Source of the DNA: Xanthomonas bonasiae | GTDB taxonomy: Bacteria > Pseudomonadota > Gammaproteobacteria > Xanthomonadales > Xanthomonadaceae | Direction of reading: 5' to 3' | NCBI RefSeq assembly: GCF_017163705.1 | Contig: NZ_JAFIWB010000009.1 | Span: 62,001 to 126,000 of the forward strand | Length of the DNA: 64,000 bases | In this document: positions 36,215 to 44,173 of the stretch, piece by piece | Layout: each line of letters starts with the position of its first letter | Position numbering within the stretch: the first letter of the stretch is position 1 | Notes under the pieces: model-generated | The model's database searches: none | The model's input: only the letters and a program-made list of their open reading frames with translations | Told to the model about the DNA's origin: nothing | Position numbers and translations under genes: made by a program

Positions 36215-36272
36215 GCCTAATCACTCGTTCAAGGCGGACGCGCTAACGCGCCGCTTAACTCCAGCGTTAGGG
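36215..36272 (+). repeat. attC10 (divergent subtype, mutated left core)
   Basis: Left core GCCTAAT instead of GCCTAAC, arms TTCAAGGCGGACGCG and CGCGCCGCTTAACTCC, right core GTTAGGG at 36266. Same subtype as attC7. Confidence 0.85.
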
Positions 36273-36280
36273 CTTAGAAC

Positions 36281-36637
36281 ATGAATCCGAGCGAATTCGT
36301 TGATGCGCTGAAGATTGAGTGTGCGGATGCTGCCGTCTCCGGCTGCATAAGCACATATCAATCCCCGCCCGGTCGCAGACCCGCACAAACACTGCTTGAT
36401 CTTTCCAACTGGTATCGGGGGCTTGGTCCTGCTGATCAGGCCAACGTTATTGCTGCAATGCGAGATGCAGCGGATGCAACGCTTTTTGGCGTACTGTGCG
36501 TTATTGACGGTGTTCGAGCGATTGAGGATCATCCTGACAAGTCCGAGTTTAGACTCACAGCGACACGCGGTGGCTCAACCTTCATCATTTCACCAGGGCC
36601 TGAGCACCTTCATGACTTGCTGCGCGCTGAGTCCTAA
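36281..36637 (+). CDS. Cassette 11: protein of unknown function
   Basis: 118 aa, soluble. It contains ADAAVSGCISTYQSPPGRRP, LLDLSNWYRGLGPADQANVI and AMRDAADATLFGVLCVIDGV, mainly helical, then a beta C-terminus (RLTATRGGSTFIISPGPEHL). The layout resembles small cytoplasmic proteins of the immunity type that appear in cassettes; that is impression only. Starts 8 bp after attC10. Confidence 0.73.
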   Translation: MNPSEFVDALKIECADAAVSGCISTYQSPPGRRPAQTLLDLSNWYRGLGPADQANVIAAMRDAADATLFGVLCVIDGVRAIEDHPDKSEFRLTATRGGSTFIISPGPEHLHDLLRAES

Positions 36638-36692
36638 CAATTCATTCAAGCCGAACCCGCTTCGCGGGTCAGCTTAACTCGGGTGTTTAGGC
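36632..36692 (+). repeat. attC11 (degenerate cores)
   Basis: Left core TCCTAAC and right core GTTTAGGC with an extra T; centre CCCGCTTCGCGGG. Both cores deviate from consensus, so recombination here may be poor. Confidence 0.85.
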
Positions 36693-36699
36693 ATCAGCC

Positions 36700-36996
36700 A
36701 TGAGACATCTGTTGCTAGTCCAAAATACATTTCAGATCCCTGGCAGAGGACTCATCCTGGCGCCGGACGTTCCATTTGCATCTCATTTCAATAACTTCAG
36801 GGATACGGTTCTGGTTGAGCCTCCTGCAGCTAATCCATTTCAGATTGAGGCAGATTTCTCGCTCACTCACTTCCACCCTGGCGGTTACAAGATTTTTGTC
36901 ACGCTTCCAAACTTGTCAAAGGCATCAGTGCCGATTGGCAGTGAAATTTCGGCACTGGAGTCGGTGCACACTAGGCTTCTGGCTGCAGATGCCTAA
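36700..36996 (+). CDS. Cassette 12: small beta-rich protein
   Basis: 98 aa with a strongly beta pattern (LLLVQNTFQIPGRGLILAPD, FQIEADFSLTHF, YKIFVTLPNLSKASVPIGSE). The GRGLILAPD turn and evenly spaced strands are reminiscent of a small barrel such as translation-factor domain 2, but this is only a shape comparison. No signal peptide. The TAA stop overlaps the attC12 left core. Confidence 0.7.
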   Translation: MRHLLLVQNTFQIPGRGLILAPDVPFASHFNNFRDTVLVEPPAANPFQIEADFSLTHFHPGGYKIFVTLPNLSKASVPIGSEISALESVHTRLLAADA

Positions 36997-37050
36997 CAAT
37001 TCATTCAGGCCGAACCCGCTTCGCGGGTCGGCTTAACTCATGTGTTAGGC
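36991..37050 (+). repeat. attC12
   Basis: GCCTAAC, centre CCCGCTTCGCGGG, right core GTTAGGC at 37044; the left arm has CAGG in place of CAAG. Sixty bp. Confidence 0.92.
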
Positions 37051-37052
37051 CC

Positions 37053-37454
37053 ATGAAAAGACTTATTGCAACTTTGGCAATGCTTCTTTCAACCTCGGGC
37101 GCATCCTGTGCGCAGTCCACTCCGCCAATCGATGTTTCTGGGCTTGCGGAAGCATCCATGAACTTCGACCAAGAGGGAGTCGGCCCATTCCTCGGTAGTC
37201 TGTCGCAATCCTTTTCTTCTGGATTCAGCGCCAACCAGGCGGACAAACTTGCCGCAGCAATTGACTCCTTGCCGGTCGAGCAGACTGGCAGCTGGGAGTA
37301 CGGCGTCACAGTCAACGGCAAGCCCGAGCGCTTGGTGATCGTCGCGTTCAAGGACGACGTTGACGCCCCAGATCTCGCCTTCTATTCGTCCCCAGAGTTG
37401 GCCGTCAGCATTCAAAAGCAACTAGAGTCTTTCGCGCAGGCCCAAGGTTGGTAG
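37053..37454 (+). CDS. Cassette 13: exported protein of unknown function
   Basis: 133 aa with a signal peptide (MKRLIATLAMLLSTSGASCA, cleavage near ASCA/QS; the Cys could alternatively be a lipid anchor, but the lipobox is poor). The mature region has an amphipathic helix (ANQADKLAAAIDSLP) and a beta part (WEYGVTVNGKPERLVIVAF). Its start is only two bases after attC12. Family not recognised. Confidence 0.73.
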   Translation: MKRLIATLAMLLSTSGASCAQSTPPIDVSGLAEASMNFDQEGVGPFLGSLSQSFSSGFSANQADKLAAAIDSLPVEQTGSWEYGVTVNGKPERLVIVAFKDDVDAPDLAFYSSPELAVSIQKQLESFAQAQGW

Positions 37455-37455
37455 G

Positions 37456-37514
37456 GCCTAACAATTAATTAAGCCGATGCCACTTCGCGGCGCGGCTTAA
37501 CTCAGGTGTTAGGC
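37456..37514 (+). repeat. attC13, right end of the array
   Basis: GCCTAAC, left arm AATTAATTAAGCCGATGCC, centre CCACTTCGCGGC, right core GTTAGGC at 37508. Fifty-nine bp. No further attC follows; 37515-37782 holds no convincing gene. Confidence 0.9.
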
Positions 37515-37782
37515 CCGTAAAAAGAAGAATGCGATGAGCGGATGTTTGTCCACTCACAGCATCGTTCGCCCTGGCAAGGCGCTCGCACCGAAGCCGCGTC
37601 GCTGCGCGGCTGTTTCAAGCTTGGGCCGCGTATGGACGTGCCGAGCGCAGACTACGCTGGATACCACTTGCCTCCGCATTGGCGCTCGCCGGCAGCGCGC
37701 GGCCGCTGGAACGCCTACCAGCGTCGTGTTGGATCAGGCGCTTGCACACGCCCAATCGTCCAGCGCTGTGCGCGGGCGCCGC

Positions 37783-39309
37783 TCAGCCCACAGCCGCCTG
37801 GCACGGCAACTCCACGCACACCCGCAGCCCGCCTTCGGGGCGGTTGGTCAGGGTGATCTCGCCGCCGTGGGCGAGGACGATGCTGTGCGCGACGGACAGG
37901 CCCAGGCCGATGCCGCCGGTGTCGCGGTTGCGCGAGTTCTCGCCGCGGAAGAACGGCAGGAACAGTTGCTCGTGCTGGGCCGGGTCGATGCCGGGGCCGT
38001 CGTCGTCGATCCACAGCGTGCAGTCGGCGCCGTCGCGGTGCAGTTGCAGGCGCGCGCGCTTGCCGTACTTCAGCGCGTTCTCAAGCAGGTTCATCACCAT
38101 CCGTCGCAGCGACAGCGGGTCGCCATCGAGGGTGATGGCCTGGCCCGCGACGAAGCTGACTTCGGCGCCGGTGTCGCTGGCGTCGTCGACCACGCTCTCC
38201 ACCAGCAGGCGGAAATCCAGCGGCGCGCGGGTGCCGCGGCGGCTGTCGTTGTGGATGAAGTCCAGCGCTGCGGAGATCATCGCCTTCATCTCGTCGATGT
38301 CGGCGATGGTCTTGTCGCGCAGCGGCGGCTGCAGGCCTTCCAGGCGGAACGCCAGGCGCGCCAGCGGGGTGCGCAGGTCGTGGGCGATCGCCGCGACCAT
38401 GTGCGTGCGCTCGTTGATCAGGCGGTTCAGGCGCGCCTGCATGGCGTTGAACGAGTCGGCGGCCTGCACGATTTCGCTGGGGCCGCTGCGCTGCAGCGGC
38501 TCCGCATTGGGATTGCGGCCGAGCCGGTCGGCGGCTTCGGCGAAGCGCTTGATCGGCGCGGCCAGCGCGCGCGAGAACCACCACGCCAGCGGCAGCATCG
38601 CCAGCAGGCCGGCGACGAACAGCAGCGCGACCTGGGTCTTGAACGCGGTGGAGAAGCGTCGCGGCGGCGAGACCACGCTGCGCCAGCGGCCGTCGGGTTG
38701 CTGCAGTGCGGCGGTGAAGCCGCCCAGCAGCGGGGATTCGGGGGCGAAGCCGCGCTCGCGCCAGCGCGATCGCATTGCGCGCATGGTGGCGCCGGCGGCG
38801 CCATTGCTGACCGAGGCGGACTCTTCCGGCGGCGGCCGCCGCGTCGCTTCGTCGCCAAATGGCGAAGGCGGTTGCGACGGCGCTTGCGATGGCGGGCCGC
38901 GATCGGCGAACGGCGGCGGCGGCCCGCTTCCCGGCGGGCGGTCGTCTCCGGCCGGCGGCGGTGGCGGGCGTTGCTCGTCCTGCGGGAAGTCCGGTGCAGG
39001 GAAATTCTCGCTGCCGCTGCGATAGAAGCGCACCCGGTCCGGCGCCACGTCCAGCCAGCTGGTCATCATGCGTTCCGCGAAACGGTCCCGGATCTGCCCG
39101 GCAGCGGGCAGCGGCGCCTGCACCGTGTCGTGCACCTTCAGCGTCTGCGTGCCGGCCGGCATCTTGGTGGTCAGCAGCGCGATCACCTCCGGCGGGTGCA
39201 CCGGCATCTCGTACACCGGCGTGCGCAGCACCAGCAGGGCGATGCCGATCAGCTGCGCGGTCAGCAGCGCAGCCAACAGCAGCAGGAACGTGCGGGCAAA
39301 GATCGACAT
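37783..39309 (-). CDS. Sensor histidine kinase with proline-rich periplasmic region
   Basis: Inner-membrane kinase of 508 aa. A first helix (about 8-28) and a second (about 226-246) bound a periplasmic region with a conspicuous proline-rich segment (about 112-163, including PPPPPAGDDRPPGSGPPPP). A HAMP domain follows, then the phospho-acceptor H310 in AAIAHDLRTPLARL, the N-box NLLENALKYG and G-boxes IDDDGPGI and GGIGLGLSVA. Start at 39309 gives MSIFARTFLL. It lies 26 bp downstream of its response-regulator gene. The signal is unknown. Confidence 0.92.
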   Translation of the reverse strand: MSIFARTFLLLLAALLTAQLIGIALLVLRTPVYEMPVHPPEVIALLTTKMPAGTQTLKVHDTVQAPLPAAGQIRDRFAERMMTSWLDVAPDRVRFYRSGSENFPAPDFPQDEQRPPPPPAGDDRPPGSGPPPPFADRGPPSQAPSQPPSPFGDEATRRPPPEESASVSNGAAGATMRAMRSRWRERGFAPESPLLGGFTAALQQPDGRWRSVVSPPRRFSTAFKTQVALLFVAGLLAMLPLAWWFSRALAAPIKRFAEAADRLGRNPNAEPLQRSGPSEIVQAADSFNAMQARLNRLINERTHMVAAIAHDLRTPLARLAFRLEGLQPPLRDKTIADIDEMKAMISAALDFIHNDSRRGTRAPLDFRLLVESVVDDASDTGAEVSFVAGQAITLDGDPLSLRRMVMNLLENALKYGKRARLQLHRDGADCTLWIDDDGPGIDPAQHEQLFLPFFRGENSRNRDTGGIGLGLSVAHSIVLAHGGEITLTNRPEGGLRVCVELPCQAAVG

Positions 39310-39335
39310 GCCGCGTCGCCCCCGCTGCTGCGTGT

Positions 39336-40052
39336 TCACAGGCGGGCGACGCTCGGCAGCAGCATGTAGCCTTCGTTGCGCACGGTACGGATCAGTTCGG
39401 TCTGCACGCGTTCGTTGATCTTGCGGCGCAGGCGGCTGATCTGGCTGTCGATGGCGCGGTCGTAGACCTCGGTGTCGCGGCCGCGCGCATAGTCGAGCAG
39501 CTGGTCGCGGCTGAGCACCCGCTGCGGATGTTCGACGAAGGTGCGCAGCAGGGCGAACTCGCCGTCGGAGAGGTTGATGAAGATGCCGGTGGGATCGCGC
39601 AGGTCGCGGCGGATCACGTCCAGGCGCCAGCCGGCGAACTCGTAGACATTGCCGCGCGCTTCCGGCGGCAGCGTCGCCGCCTGGCTGCGGCGCAGCAGCG
39701 CGCGCACCCGCGCCAGCAGCTCGCGCGGATTGCACGGCTTGGCCAGATAGTCGTCGGCGCCCACCTCCAGGCCGATGATGCGGTCGGTGTCGCTGCCCAG
39801 CGCGCTGAGCATGATCACCGCCGGCGCGCCGCGCTCGCTGGCCAGCTGCCGGGCGGCGCTGAGGCCGTCCTCGCCGGGCATCATCACGTCCAGGATCACC
39901 AGGTCGGGCTGGCGGATCGCCATCAGCCGGCGCATGTCCGCGACATTCTCGGCGGCTTCCACCTGGTAGCCGTGCTCTTGCAGGAACTCGCTGATGAGCC
40001 GGCGCAGATCGGGGTCGTCGTCGACTACCAGAATGAAGGATTGCATATCCAT
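39336..40052 (-). CDS. OmpR/PhoB-family response regulator
   Basis: 238 aa. The receiver domain has the acidic pocket DDD at 11-13, phospho-acceptor D55 in ILDVMMPGEDG, and K107-type lysine in LAKPCNP. The C-terminal winged helix carries FALLRTFVEHPQRVLSRDQL and SRLRRKINE. Encoded just upstream of, and nearly abutting, the histidine kinase, so the two form a two-component pair. A palindromic element at 40206-40238 upstream may be its promoter or binding site. Confidence 0.94.
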   Translation of the reverse strand: MDMQSFILVVDDDPDLRRLISEFLQEHGYQVEAAENVADMRRLMAIRQPDLVILDVMMPGEDGLSAARQLASERGAPAVIMLSALGSDTDRIIGLEVGADDYLAKPCNPRELLARVRALLRRSQAATLPPEARGNVYEFAGWRLDVIRRDLRDPTGIFINLSDGEFALLRTFVEHPQRVLSRDQLLDYARGRDTEVYDRAIDSQISRLRRKINERVQTELIRTVRNEGYMLLPSVARL

Positions 40053-40205
40053 GATCTTGAAGGGCGGCCGCGACGGGGTTCAGCCAGTCTAGACGCAGCC
40101 GCTGCCGCCTGGAACTGGTGCGGGCAGGCCATCGCTGCTGGGTGCAAGGCGGGCGTGTGATCGCGGGGTCATGATAGGCAGCGGCGACGGTGGCCTCATG
40201 GCGGG

Positions 40206-40238
40206 TTTGTGTCGTATTCAGACACGTGTTGACACAAA
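40206..40238. promoter_or_regulatory. Palindrome TTTGTGTC-N17-GACACAAA upstream of the response regulator
   Basis: Eight-base arms (40206-40213 and 40231-40238) enclose a second palindrome ACACGTGT (40222-40229). It lies about 155-185 bp upstream of the response-regulator start and downstream of the GH42 gene. It looks like a dimer binding site. The rest of 40053-40344 shows nothing else. Confidence 0.4.
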
Positions 40239-40344
40239 GCGCTGACGCGCCGGCGCCTCGCGGCGGTCGCGTGGGCGTGTTGCATGAGGCGCGCCGACCG
40301 CGCCAGGGGAGTTCGGCGCCTGGCGGCGCCGTATTGGATGCGGC

Positions 40345-42423
40345 TTACTGCACCAGTTCCACGCCGAACGGGTCCAGATCGATCCGGCCGGAATAGGTCT
40401 TGCGCGTGAGCACTCCGGTCTTGCTGCCGGGGAAGGTCACGCTGGCCGGGGCGTCGTTGGTGTTGACGTACAAGGTGCGCCCGTCGACCACTCGCGCCAC
40501 CACGCCCGCCGGCGTCTGCGGCCCGCGGACGATGCCCAGGGACGCATACAGCGAGCGCAGCAGCGGCGCGATGAACTGCCCCTGCGCCGCGGTGGCGAGG
40601 TAGATCGCCTGTCCCTTGCCGTAGCGGTTGATCGCGATCGCCGGGCTTTTCTGCGGCGTGTTGGCGAACATGGCCAGCGGCTTGGCGGTGCCCAGTTCCA
40701 GCACTTCGTAGTACGTGTCGGTGCCGGTCAGCGTGGCGCCGTCGAAGCCGATCTGCAGCGGCGCTTTCGACCGGTAGAACTCGTTGGTGCGCAGGCCGAA
40801 CACATCGGTCAGCCGGCCAGGCAGCGGGGTTTCGAACCATTTGCCGGTTTCGTCCACTTTCGCCGAATAGCCGGTCATGATCACAGTGCCGCCCTTGGCC
40901 ACGTAGTCGCGCACGGCCTCGGCGGTTTCCTTGTCCATGATGTAGGCGCTGGACAGAATCACCAGCTTGTACTTGTCGATCGCGTCGTGGCCGATGTCGA
41001 TCACCGCGGTGTCGATGTTGTCCTCGAACAGCGGCGCGAACGCGGCCTTGACCTGTTCGCCGTAGTTGCCCTTGAAATACTCCTGCATGGTGTTGGGGCC
41101 GGGCGGCGGCGTGGTCAGCCAGTTGGTGTCGAAGGAGTAGTGGACGGCGACGTCGGGCCTGCCATAGCGCGGGAAACCCATGCCGCGCAGGGTCTTCATC
41201 TCGCTGGCGATGCGCTTGAATTCATCGACCTTCCAGGACGGCCGGCTGTCGTGGTCGAGCAGGCCGAACAGGGACTGTTCCTCGCCGCCGATATGCGAGT
41301 TGAAGGTCCAGGCGAGGAAGGTCTGCGAATAGTGCAGCAGGCCGAAATAGGCCCACATCCGCGAGCGCCCGGGCGTGCCGTAGTAGCCGCCGCCGCCGGC
41401 GGTGAACTCGTTGAACCAGATCGGCGTCTGGTGTCCGGCGCGGGTCATCATCACGTCGAGTGCGGCGGTCAGCGGATCGCCGGGGTAGAAGCCCTGCGCG
41501 CCGTAGGTGGAGATCTCGTCCCACGAGCGCAGGTAGTCGAAGCCTTTGGTCGGCGCGGTCGGCCACAGGTTGGAGGCGACCGGCAGGTTCGGCGCGTAGC
41601 GTTTGCGCGCCGCTTCCAGATCCTTGAGCGCGCCGATGGTGTCGTCTGACCAGAAACGGCGCAGGTCGAGATAGCGCTCGTTCGGTCCGGGGCCTTTGAC
41701 GTAGGGCAGGTCGACCTGGTCCCAGTCGTTGATCCGGCGCGACCAGCGCTGCGTGGCCCAGGCCTTGTTGAGTGCGGCGATCGAGCCGTACCTGTGCTTC
41801 AGCCAGGCGATGAAACGTTGCCGGTCGGCTTCGGAATAGGACAGCTGGCCGTTGCCGATTTCGTTGTCGTAGCCGAGCGCGATCACTGCCGGATTGTTGG
41901 CGTAGCGCTGCATCATGGTCTCGGCCAGGCGCCGCGCCAGGCGCCGGTAGTCGGGGTCGGCGATGTTGTCCCAGTAGCGCGTCGCCGCATGCAGGCGCAC
42001 GCCGTCCTGGTTGACCAGGTCCACGCCGGGATAGGCCTTGTGCAGCCAGATCGGCGCCGGTTGCCCGGGGATATCGACCACGACCTGGATGCCGGCGGCA
42101 TGCATCTGTGCGACGACGTCGTCGAACCAGTCGAAGGTGAAGTGGCCTTCCTCCGGTTCGAACGAATCCCACGACAGATCGCCCATGCGCACCATGCTGA
42201 AGCCGGCCGCCTTCATGACCGCGATGTCCTGCCGGATCTGTTCCGGCGAGCGGTCGATCGGCTGATAGTTGGCGCCGACGAACAACTGGCCCTTGCCTGG
42301 CCAGTCCGGATGCCCGTCGGCGCTCTGCGCGTGGGCGCTGCGCGGCGGTGCGATGAGCGCGAGGACGGCGCCGAGCGCCAGGGTCAGGACAAGGCCGGCC
42401 AAGCGGGCGATCGAATGCGTCAT
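40345..42423 (-). CDS. Glycoside hydrolase family 42 beta-galactosidase, exported
   Basis: 692 aa beginning at 42423 with a signal peptide (LVLTLALGAVLALIAPPRSA, cleavage near AHA/QS). The GH42 domain has FVGANYQPIDRSPEQIRQDI, DLSWDSFEPEEGHFTFDWFD, the probable acid/base E188 in ALGYDNEIGN and the probable nucleophile E339 in PIWFNEFTAGG. A trimerisation-like domain (VILSSAYIMDKETAEAVRDY) and a C-terminal beta-domain follow. Export is unusual for GH42, which is mostly cytoplasmic, and suggests action on plant galactans or arabinogalactan fragments in the periplasm. Confidence 0.92.
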   Translation of the reverse strand: MTHSIARLAGLVLTLALGAVLALIAPPRSAHAQSADGHPDWPGKGQLFVGANYQPIDRSPEQIRQDIAVMKAAGFSMVRMGDLSWDSFEPEEGHFTFDWFDDVVAQMHAAGIQVVVDIPGQPAPIWLHKAYPGVDLVNQDGVRLHAATRYWDNIADPDYRRLARRLAETMMQRYANNPAVIALGYDNEIGNGQLSYSEADRQRFIAWLKHRYGSIAALNKAWATQRWSRRINDWDQVDLPYVKGPGPNERYLDLRRFWSDDTIGALKDLEAARKRYAPNLPVASNLWPTAPTKGFDYLRSWDEISTYGAQGFYPGDPLTAALDVMMTRAGHQTPIWFNEFTAGGGGYYGTPGRSRMWAYFGLLHYSQTFLAWTFNSHIGGEEQSLFGLLDHDSRPSWKVDEFKRIASEMKTLRGMGFPRYGRPDVAVHYSFDTNWLTTPPPGPNTMQEYFKGNYGEQVKAAFAPLFEDNIDTAVIDIGHDAIDKYKLVILSSAYIMDKETAEAVRDYVAKGGTVIMTGYSAKVDETGKWFETPLPGRLTDVFGLRTNEFYRSKAPLQIGFDGATLTGTDTYYEVLELGTAKPLAMFANTPQKSPAIAINRYGKGQAIYLATAAQGQFIAPLLRSLYASLGIVRGPQTPAGVVARVVDGRTLYVNTNDAPASVTFPGSKTGVLTRKTYSGRIDLDPFGVELVQ

Positions 42424-42901
42424 GCGTGTCGTGTTCCTGGGAAGGGGGCGCGGCGGTGCGCAGCCACCTGGGCGACATGCGGCTGGCACGGGCCCGGGGC
42501 TTCGGTCTTGGCGGTGAGCGTCATGCACGCGCATGCGGCGAGGGCGCACAGCGCATGTCGCGCTTGCTCAACAGGGACATCGGTCTCTCCGTCTGCCTGG
42601 TCGTGCTCGGGCGCTGCGCGTTCCCCTGGAGCAGGGCGCTCCAGACGCGGCATGAGCCAGGCATGGTTGCAAATATCGCTGCACCCGACAAGCCGCCTGC
42701 CGCCTGCGCGGGGCGGCGTCCACGGGCGTCGCTCCGGCCTGCCGCCGCCGCGATGCGATGTCCGTGGCTCGCCGACGATACGCGTCCATCGTCGGCGGCG
42801 TCCGCTGGCCTGGCTGAAGTGTGCCGTGTGCCGGCATGTCTGGACAAAACGCCGACATCTGCGCCCTCGACGCTGACCCTCTTTCTTCAAGTACCACGTG
42901 C
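42424..42901. other. Gap between GH42 and glycosyltransferase genes
   Basis: The divergent promoter region for the GH42 gene (minus) and the glycosyltransferase gene (plus). Several overlapping open frames exist but have no recognisable content; they are typical of GC-rich non-coding DNA. No clear operator was found. Confidence 0.45.
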
Positions 42902-43933
42902 ATGGCGTCCGATCTCTACCGCATCGTCAGTTGCGACAACGGCACCGGCCTGAGCCGGGATCTGGGACTGATGGCCGACGCGCTGACGCTGGGCGGCCAG
43001 CGCGTGCAGCGACTTGGCTTCAGCCGCGGCAAGCTGACCCGATTGGTGCAGGAGGCCGGCGCCCGGCTGGCAGGCGCATTCGGCCACCAGGTGCACACCC
43101 AGGTGTTTTCCGAGCGCGTCTATCCCGGCTGCCTGGCCTTGGCCGAGCGCAACCTGCTGGTGCCCAATCCGGAGTGGTTCCTGCCGCAATGGTTGCCGCT
43201 GCTGCCGCGTTTCGAGGCGGTGCTGTGCAAGACCCGGCATGCCGAGCTGGCGTTCCGGCGGTTCGGCTGCCGCACCCGCTACATCGGCTTTACCAGCCGC
43301 GACCGCTACGATCCTGGGATACCGCGCCGCTACGCGTTCTTTCACCTGGCCGGGCGCAGCACCGCCAAGGGCACGCGGGTGTTGCTGGACACTTGGCAGC
43401 GGCATCCGCAATGGCCGCAACTGACCGTGGTGCAGAACCCGCGCAGCGCCGGCGAACGGGTCCGCGCCGGCAACATCGACCATCGCATCGCCTACCTGGA
43501 CGACGCCGAACTGCGCACGCTGCAGAACGCCCATCTGTTCCACCTGTGCCCGTCCGAGGTGGAAGGCTTCGGCCATTCGCTGATGGAGGCGATGAGCGTC
43601 GGCGCAGTGACGCTGACCACCGACGCCGAGCCGATGAACGAGCTGGTGACGCCGGCGCGCGGCCTGCTGCTGGCGCCGGCATGCTCGCGCATGCAGCGGC
43701 TGGCCTCCTATCACTACGTCGATCGCGCCGGCATCGAGGCCGGCGTGGAGCGCGCGCTGGCTCTTTCGGTACTGCAGCGCGACACGATCTCGCGCGCCGC
43801 GCGTCGCTACTTCTGCCACAACGATGCGGCTTTTGCGACACGGTTCCAGGCCGCGGTGCTGTCCCAGGCGGCGCCGGCCGCGGCGGCGCCCGCGGTGGAG
43901 CGCATCGCCGGGATCGGAGTGCCTGCGCCATAA
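42902..43933 (+). CDS. Glycosyltransferase, GT4-like
   Basis: 343 aa, GT-B fold. The start at 42902 (MASDLYRIVSCDNGTGLSRD) is preferred to one 27 codons upstream, which adds low-quality sequence. The C-terminal half shows the sugar-nucleotide binding pattern: STAKGTRVLLDTWQRHPQWP, NAHLFHLCPSEVEGFGHSLM (the E-x7-E motif region) and AMSVGAVTLTTDAEPMNELV. It probably transfers a sugar to a polysaccharide, lipid or protein, but donor and acceptor cannot be told. It has no operon partner. Confidence 0.82.
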   Translation: MASDLYRIVSCDNGTGLSRDLGLMADALTLGGQRVQRLGFSRGKLTRLVQEAGARLAGAFGHQVHTQVFSERVYPGCLALAERNLLVPNPEWFLPQWLPLLPRFEAVLCKTRHAELAFRRFGCRTRYIGFTSRDRYDPGIPRRYAFFHLAGRSTAKGTRVLLDTWQRHPQWPQLTVVQNPRSAGERVRAGNIDHRIAYLDDAELRTLQNAHLFHLCPSEVEGFGHSLMEAMSVGAVTLTTDAEPMNELVTPARGLLLAPACSRMQRLASYHYVDRAGIEAGVERALALSVLQRDTISRAARRYFCHNDAAFATRFQAAVLSQAAPAAAAPAVERIAGIGVPAP

Positions 43934-44173
43934 GGGGGCGGGCGGCGCCATGGCGGCTGTTGCGTCGCCCTTCGCCGGACCAATCGCGGACCCGGCAAGC
44001 GGTGCCCGGCCAGCGTATTCCCCGCGTGTCGCCCGCCGACAACGGCGCGCGATATCGGCATGAAAGGATGCGGTCCGCGGGTGCATCGGCGAGCTTGCCG
44101 CGGGGAGCGGGTGCGGCGCCGTCGGCGCACCGCGTCCATCGCCCGTTTTCACCACCCGCCATCAGGAGGAGGC

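Larger units (their letters stand above)
31989..37514 (+). mobile_element. Integron gene-cassette array without integrase (CALIN-type)
   Basis: Thirteen cassettes lie head to tail in one direction. They are separated by attC sites of 57-61 bp that start with a form of GCCTAAC, contain a short pairing core such as CCCGCTTCGCGGG, and end with GTTAGGC. All cassette ORFs are on the plus strand; their DNA is visibly less GC-rich than the flanks. The left edge is a lone GTTAGGG at 31989, the right edge attC13. No tyrosine-recombinase integrase is encoded anywhere in the window, so the array is either an orphan or its integrase lies elsewhere. gshA and a two-component system flank it. Confidence 0.92.

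Noticed and set aside
32762-37050. The regularly spaced palindromic repeats as a CRISPR array
   Set aside because: The spacers are gene-length ORFs, the repeats are about 60 bp with GTTAGGC ends and variable sequence, and no cas gene is present; they are attC sites.
37534-39369. 611-codon plus-strand frame after attC13 as a last cassette gene
   Set aside because: It runs antisense through the whole histidine kinase gene and has His/Arg/Gln-rich composition.
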